A program made the position numbers and the translations under genes. From contig CAJNDT010003846.1 of the NCBI GenBank assembly GCA_905221615.1, forward strand, positions 562,001 through 626,000: a DNA stretch of 64,000 nucleotides, read 5' to 3'. Source of the stretch: Symbiodinium sp. CCMP2592 (Eukaryota > Sar > Dinophyceae > Suessiales > Symbiodiniaceae). Of the stretch, positions 59,692 to 64,000 are shown in pieces. Below the pieces are notes generated by a model, which worked only from the letters and a program-made list of their open reading frames with translations, was not told the DNA's origin and did not search any database. The number at the start of each line of letters is the position of its first letter. The stretch's first letter is position 1.

Positions 59692-60108
59692 CTAAACAAA
59701 CCCAGACGCAAAGACTGACCGCAGCTCTCTGTTTTGGCACGATCCGGCACCACTCCAGAAGTTCCTCCAGGAACTAGCCGAGTCCGAGGTTGCATGTCGG
59801 CAAATCTCACTGAGCTTGACCGCCGCGCGAGCCAGCTGAGTCTCCGTGAGCTGAATCTCCAAACGACGCTTGACGTGCTCGGTAATTTTGTCGACACTGA
59901 TATACTGCACTGTGCGGCCCATGTGTTCCACGAACAAGCGCCCCGACTCCTTCCATTTGGCCACGTCAGTCGGACCTTCCTCCTTGCCCCAGCTGACGAG
60001 AGTTGTCTCCAAGATAATCAGATAGTTCGCGAGGGGCGTGCGAACCTCAGGGGGCAACGAGTCCAGGTTCAAAATATCTGCACCGTCTGCAGCTGCGGAT
60101 GACTCCAT
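59692..60108 (-). CDS. Hypothetical helical protein (138 residues)
   Basis: Met at 60108 (MESSAAADGADILNLDSLPPEV) gives a protein with long helices (YLIILETTLVSWGKEEG, ITEHVKRRLEIQLTETQLAR). Upstream codons in the same frame look unlike protein. No family is recognised. It lies on the same strand as the primase-helicase and could be an exon of it or a separate gene. Confidence 0.45.
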   Translation of the reverse strand: MESSAAADGADILNLDSLPPEVRTPLANYLIILETTLVSWGKEEGPTDVAKWKESGRLFVEHMGRTVQYISVDKITEHVKRRLEIQLTETQLARAAVKLSEICRHATSDSASSWRNFWSGAGSCQNRELRSVFASGFV

Positions 60109-61368
60109 CGGAAAGGTGCAGTGAACTGCTCGACTACGAGAGCGAGCTTCTGGATCTCTGCGCCGACAAGGCCCGCGCCCGGTGCTACAGTTTACTAAGG
60201 CGAAACGTGAAGTCAAAGTGGCTGCCGCAAGAGGAACTCAAACGCAGCAAGTGCACACTCCGATCACTCGCCGCTGCCGACAGCCTGCCGAGAGCCCGAG
60301 GGCCCTGCAGCCCAGGCCGTCCCCTACATTGATACTGTGTGTGCTGCAGTGCCGCGCCGTTGCGCCGTGCTGCCGTGCTGTGTCTTTCTGTACTGTTGTG
60401 CTCTACTGCTGTACTGTGCGACGAACCACCTTGGAGGAGCGTGCGCGGCAGCCGAAGCTCAACGCAGGGCAGACGGGAAAGGGACCTACGGGGTTAGGGC
60501 AGCAAAGCACTCGCAGGGGACGCGAAGATCAAAGCCAACTGCTGGGGCCGAAGGGGTTCGGGTGCCCTGAACCAAACCAACAGCAACCCCGGCGAAAGCA
60601 CTCTAGGAAATTGTTACTGCAAAAGTCGGCGAGCCTAGCTACACTACAAATCAAAAAACAAAAAGGCAACAGTGAGCAAAGGCGAGCATCTGTGAGCATC
60701 CTAAACCCCCACGGATCAGGTCGACGGCGGCCACAGACTCGCCGCAAATCGACACTGAGCGCACCCAGCCACGAAAACTTGAGCCAAACCTAGGGGACGT
60801 ATCCACCGAAATCGCGCTCTCGCCACAGTTTGGTGTGAAACGGCCCGGCAAATGGGCCATGCGCGGGCCTTCTCGAGGCTGGCTGTGTCGCTTTTGGCCG
60901 GCGGACCCGGGAGGGTGTGTGAAACATAGGCAGGGCGCACCCCGAAGATCGGGGCCGTGGCGGTTCCGTGATGCCTGGCGATTCCGTGTGGCTGTGTTCG
61001 ACCCATCCTAAACCCTCCCCGAGCACGTTCCGGGGCTGGCCGGCACCGATTCGACAGGAAAGGGACGATCCGGCCGAAAACGTGCTCAAACCCTAGACGG
61101 GGGGCACGCCGAAATCGGGCTCTCGCCGGTGCGTGGTCGGCTCGCAAAACGGCCGGCTGCCGAGGGCCGTCGGGGCGCACCCTCCCGGGGCGGCTTCAAA
61201 ATCCCAAAAAATTGGGTGCGGCATGGTGTTTTAAGGGCCATGCGCGTTTTTTGTGCTAAATGCCGGCAATGTCGAAATCGCTGCGCCTGAGCATCAAAAC
61301 CATGAACACAGGTGGGACCGACGCTGAACCCTGCGTTGAAAAAGTGGGTGTTGCTTTAATAAAAAAGC
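60109..61368. other. No supported gene
   Basis: About 1.26 kb. Two related segments start near 60807 and 61109 (CCGAAATCG(C/G)GCTCTCGCC...CGG), about 300 bases apart. Frames across them are GC-driven. The word CTTGAGCCAAA near 60779 is an 11-base match to the spliced leader in reverse, too short to interpret. AT-rich TTTAATAAAAAA lies just before the next gene. Confidence 0.4.
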
Positions 61369-61986
61369 ATGGAAGTGGCGTGCCGGAACGCCACGGAGGA
61401 GCCGACCGAAGCCAATCTCGTGCGGCTGCTGGATCTGTGGTCGGCCGACTGGAAGCACCGGGGCCGCACTCGGGCCGTGGGGCCGGGGGCCTATGAGAGA
61501 TATGCCACGCTGGGGCTGTTCGGGCACGGCAGGGTGGTCGGGGTCTCCAATGCCACGGGCCTGCGGGCAGCCTGTGCAGCCGTGAACAGCTTTCTCAAGA
61601 GCCGCTTTCCGAACGGCACCTGGACGTCCATAGCTGTGCTCTTCAACCCGCGCATGGGGCTGCACCGGGACATTCAGAACATGCCAGGGCACGCGAATCA
61701 CGCGCTGGCTCTGGGCGAGTACACAGGAGGGCGGGTGTGGATCGAAGATGACGAGGGGGACTCCACGGCCTGGCTGGCCGACAAGAAAGGGGCGCGAGAG
61801 CTGCGGGGGCGGTGGCTGGACATGCACGACAAGCCGGTGAGCTTCGACGCCCGCCGGTATCACATGGTGGAGCCGCACGAGGGCAGCATGTGGGCACTCG
61901 CAGCCTATGTTCCGCAAGCCTATGTTCGGGCAACGGAGCAGCACCGGCAAGCGCTGAGAGAAGCGGGCTTTCCGCTGCCTCCGTAA
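61369..61986 (+). CDS. TET/JBP-like 2OG-Fe(II) dioxygenase of the virus-like element
   Basis: 205 residues. GLHRDIQN places His99, Asp101 and Asn104 in the HRDxxN form of TET/JBP-type hydroxylases. FDARRYHMVEPHEG (His165 or His170) supplies the second metal His, and the following strand is WALAAY. The Arg expected to bind 2-oxoglutarate is less clear than in the homologous domain at 14.9-16.0 kb, with which it shares FDAR..H and G-x-(I/V)-W motifs. Last gene before the right hairpin. The family hydroxylates thymine or 5-methylcytosine in DNA; dinoflagellate DNA is known for 5-hydroxymethyluracil. Substrate here is inferred. Frame intact. Confidence 0.7.
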   Translation: MEVACRNATEEPTEANLVRLLDLWSADWKHRGRTRAVGPGAYERYATLGLFGHGRVVGVSNATGLRAACAAVNSFLKSRFPNGTWTSIAVLFNPRMGLHRDIQNMPGHANHALALGEYTGGRVWIEDDEGDSTAWLADKKGARELRGRWLDMHDKPVSFDARRYHMVEPHEGSMWALAAYVPQAYVRATEQHRQALREAGFPLPP

Positions 61987-62024
61987 CATCGCGGTCCAGT
62001 TGCGGCCTTACCGTATAACTTCTC

Positions 62025-62250
62025 GAAATGACAGGAATGACAAGAATGACAAGCTCCAGCCGGCCGAGAAAAAAAAATTAAATAATTAATTAGTTCTGGA
62101 AGTGAATTACTTCCGAGTCACTTTTTTCTACTTCGAAGTGAAAATTTTCGAAGTAGTTCACCTTCACTTCCACCTTCCAGGCATCGAGGCCATAATTAAT
62201 TATTTAATTATTTATTTTTTTTTTCGGCCGGCCGGCTGGAGCTTGTCATT
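62025..62250. repeat. Palindromic AT-rich hairpin at the right end
   Basis: Arms with AAATGACAGGAATGACAAGA and AATTAATTAGTTC on one side, TTAATTATTTAATTATTT, CGGCCGGCCGG and CTTGTCATTCTTGTCA on the other. The loop contains a second small palindrome of ACTTCGAAGTGAAAA / TTTTCGAAGTAGT. It overlaps the inner terminal repeat, mirroring the left end. Confidence 0.85.
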
Positions 62251-62311
62251 CTTGTCATTTTTGTCATTCCTTTTGCTTGTACCCGGAGGAAGCAAGGAAA
62301 AGCGCTTTTCG
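62165..62311. repeat. Inner terminal inverted repeat, right arm
   Basis: Inverted copy of 36368-36515, abutting the right terminal unit. Confidence 0.85.
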
Positions 62312-63268
62312 CTCTCTCTGGGGAGGGTGTTCCAGCACTCCACTCTGTGATAGCTACAAGCCTGAGTTCGAGACATAGGTCAGAATTCGATACTTTGGAG
62401 CACTATGGATTCGCGGGCCTACGGCCCGCAGCTCTGACGATCTTAGGGGCTCTAAAGTCTTTGCAAAACGGGCTTTAGAGGAACTTTAAGGGCGCGCCTC
62501 TTGCCAGCAGCCGACGAGTGCTCACCGGCAGCTTGCGAACTGCTTACTGGCAACTTACGAGCACTCGCCAGCAGCTTTGCCGGCAACTCACGAGCTCCTT
62601 GCTCGCAACTCACGAACTCCTGGCTCGCAACTCACGAACTGCCTGCTCGCAACTCACGAGCTCCTTACTCGCAACTCACGAACTCCTGGCTCGCAACTCA
62701 CGAGCTCCTTACTCGCAACTCACGAACTCCTGGCTCGCAACTCACGAGCTCCTTACTCGCAACTCACGGACTCCTGGCTCGCCAACTCACGAGCTCCTTG
62801 CTCGCAACTCACGAGCTCCTTGCTCGCAACTCACGAGCTCCTGGCTCGCAACTCAGAGCTGCCTGCTCGCAACTCACGAGCACTCGCCCGCTGCCTACGA
62901 GCAACTCACGAGCTCCTTGCTTGCAACTCACGAGCACTCGCCAAACCGCCTACGAGCAACTTGGCAGCTACTCGCACGCCCTCCGCGCCGAACAAGCGCG
63001 CGTAAGCGCGCGTCGCTCCCCAAACAGCTCCGGAGCGCGACAGTGCACCTCCGAGCAGCTCGCGAACCCTCCGCGTGCCCTCAAAGTGCTTCCGATGCCG
63101 CGCGCGCCCGTTTTGCAAGCACTTTAGAGCCCCTAAGATTGCGAGCCGTACGGCCTTCAGCCCTTAAAATCGACAGACCCTCCGAGTATCGAATTCTACC
63201 CTGTGTCTCGAAACTAGCCTCGTAGCTACTACAGAGTGGAGTGCTTGGAACACCCTCCCCAGAGAGAG
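62312..63268 (+). repeat. Right terminal unit (957 bp), direct copy of the left unit
   Basis: Nearly identical to 35412-36367: I see one substitution and a few 1-2-base indels (for example near 62782, 62855 and 63245). High identity suggests recent insertion or homogenisation. It ends at the outer 7-bp duplication. Confidence 0.9.
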
Positions 63269-63275
63269 GACTAGG
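63269..63275. repeat. 7-bp target-site duplication, right
   Basis: Exact partner of 35405-35411, immediately after the ...CCCCAGAGAGAG end of the element. Confidence 0.88.
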
Positions 63276-63370
63276 GTTTGTTTCTAGAATAGTGGTTGGA
63301 TCAAACCCCACCTCGCTCCCTTGTATGCGTGGGCATCGGCGGTGTCCCGGAGCACCGTTGCCAAGCTTGC
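63269..63370 (+). pseudogene. Reverse transcriptase, part 2, after the virus-like insertion
   Basis: Joined to 35411 across one copy of the 7-bp repeat, the frame reads L-G-F-V-S-R; after one further frame change it reads WIKPHLAPLYAWASAVSR, the expected RT/RNase H connection. This shows that the two flanks of the 27.86-kb element were once contiguous. The gene is then replaced by the ~470-bp repeat. Confidence 0.85.
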
Positions 63371-63843
63371 TCAGCAAATTCCACCACATCTCCGCGCAAC
63401 ACAGACCCATGCCACCCCTCCGCAACACAGATCCGTATATTTTCTGATTTCGGACAGGATTCTGCGCCTGTTTGGAAAAAGTGTGATTTGATCTTTGGTG
63501 TTTTTCGGTCTGCCTCAAATGTTAGAAGTGCTTTTGAATCAGGTTAGTGACCGCACTCGTTTTGTCTCGTTTCGTTTTGCTTCGAATGTTTTTCAGCTCA
63601 AGTGAAAGATGCACACTCTGTTTTTCTTGGAAGCGGACTTCGGTCTCGCCTGTGGCGGTAGAAGTTAAGAGTTCTTCTGGAAGGCACCTGTGCCAAGAAA
63701 GCATCAAAATTACCTGTTTGGACCAGATCCTATTTGTCCGAAAAGTCCGCCTGCAGCTCAAAGGTGGAAGTGTTCTAGCTGCTGTGTCTGGAACACCTAT
63801 TCGGCCACCAGTGCCGCCGATGTCCACTTTGGGTGCGGACCAT
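63367..63843 (+). repeat. Dispersed ~470-bp repeat, copy 3
   Basis: Inverse orientation to copies 1 and 2. It begins where the resumed RT frame reads ...STVAKL and replaces the expected continuation of the RT/RNase H gene. The last 120 bases of the window after it hold nothing recognisable. Confidence 0.7.
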
Positions 63844-64000
63844 CGATAAGGGCAACAACCCACACGAATGCAACAAAGGGAACTGTACAAAAGAATTATG
63901 CAAAAGATAAGATCTTGCCGTTGAAGACTTACAGGAACCGTTGAGTCCATCTAATTGCAGCATCACTCAGGTGTTGTGTTCGCCAGAATGAAGCTGTTTT

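Larger units (their letters stand above)
35412..63268. mobile_element. Polinton-like / virus-like integrated element, 27.86 kb
   Basis: Flanked by GACTAGG at 35405-35411 and 63269-63275 and bounded by inverted CTCTCTCTGGGGAGGGTGTT ends. It contains genes for family-B DNA polymerase, packaging ATPase, minor and major capsid proteins, integrase, primase-helicase and a fibre, the gene set of Polinton-like viruses and relatives. Plus-strand genes form one compact block from 42026 to 53218, with minus-strand replication genes on each side. The insertion target is a retroelement RT gene that reads on after the element. Many genes have frameshifts. No cysteine protease of the adenovirus type was found. 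Confidence 0.92.

Noticed and set aside
60716-61180. 154-codon minus-strand ORF with internal repetition
   Set aside because: It follows a degenerate 300-bp DNA repeat; no domain and no support from neighbours.
35412-63268. Adenovirus-type maturation protease expected in Polintons
   Set aside because: I looked for a His-Cys protease among the small ORFs and saw no convincing one.

Overview
This window is most likely nuclear DNA of a dinoflagellate. The best evidence is a 21-nt exact match to the dinoflagellate spliced-leader core on the minus strand at 19851-19871, at the 5' end of a retroelement. No housekeeping gene, rRNA or tRNA is visible. The window is almost wholly nested mobile elements, most of them interrupted or frameshifted.

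Region 1 (1-19.9 kb, minus strand): a tyrosine-recombinase (DIRS/Ngaro-like) retroelement. Reading from its 5' end it has the spliced-leader match, a coiled coil plus tyrosine recombinase, a Gag-like zinc-finger protein, and one long ORF carrying a TET/JBP-like 2OG-Fe(II) dioxygenase, a DNA-methyltransferase-like domain, reverse transcriptase and RNase H. That long ORF is split by an 11.88-kb non-LTR retrotransposon (3055-14938) flanked by a perfect 13-bp duplication. Removing the insert and one repeat restores the ORF in frame. The LINE has long open ORFs: ORF1, an endonuclease-RT with three C2H2 fingers, a helical protein, and a USP-type deubiquitinase in the -1 frame.

Region 2 (19.9-35.4 kb): microsatellite, a diverged second copy of the LINE 3' half with the same helical-protein/USP arrangement (22.1-23.8 kb), a decayed Gag (24.6-26.5 kb), an unrecognised coding relic (27-28.2 kb), a 450-bp tandem duplication, and a plus-strand retroelement (methyltransferase-like fragment at 30.3 kb, RT at 34.8-35.4 kb) interrupted by a 1.816-kb tandem duplication.

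Region 3 (35412-63268): a 27.86-kb Polinton-like/virus-like element inserted into that RT gene with a 7-bp duplication (GACTAGG). The RT reading frame resumes on the other side. It carries a family-B DNA polymerase with an HNH insert and a Pif1-like helicase, a possible ssDNA-binding protein, a Cys-rich PD-(D/E)XK-like nuclease, an A32-type packaging ATPase, a minor capsid (penton) protein, an AT-hook protein, small ORFs, a probable 2H phosphoesterase, a membrane structural protein, a double-jelly-roll-type major capsid protein, a fibre with an S74 intramolecular chaperone, a retroviral-type integrase, a primase-helicase broken onto both strands, a J-domain/AT-hook region, and a second TET/JBP-like dioxygenase. 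Long AT-rich palindromes separate its gene blocks. Its ends are 956/957-bp units that are in direct orientation although each has its own inverted ends. Replication, packaging, capsid and integration genes are all present, so it was once a virus-like genome. Several genes now carry frameshifts, a deletion, a MITE and inversions, so this copy looks defective unless some of the indels are assembly errors.
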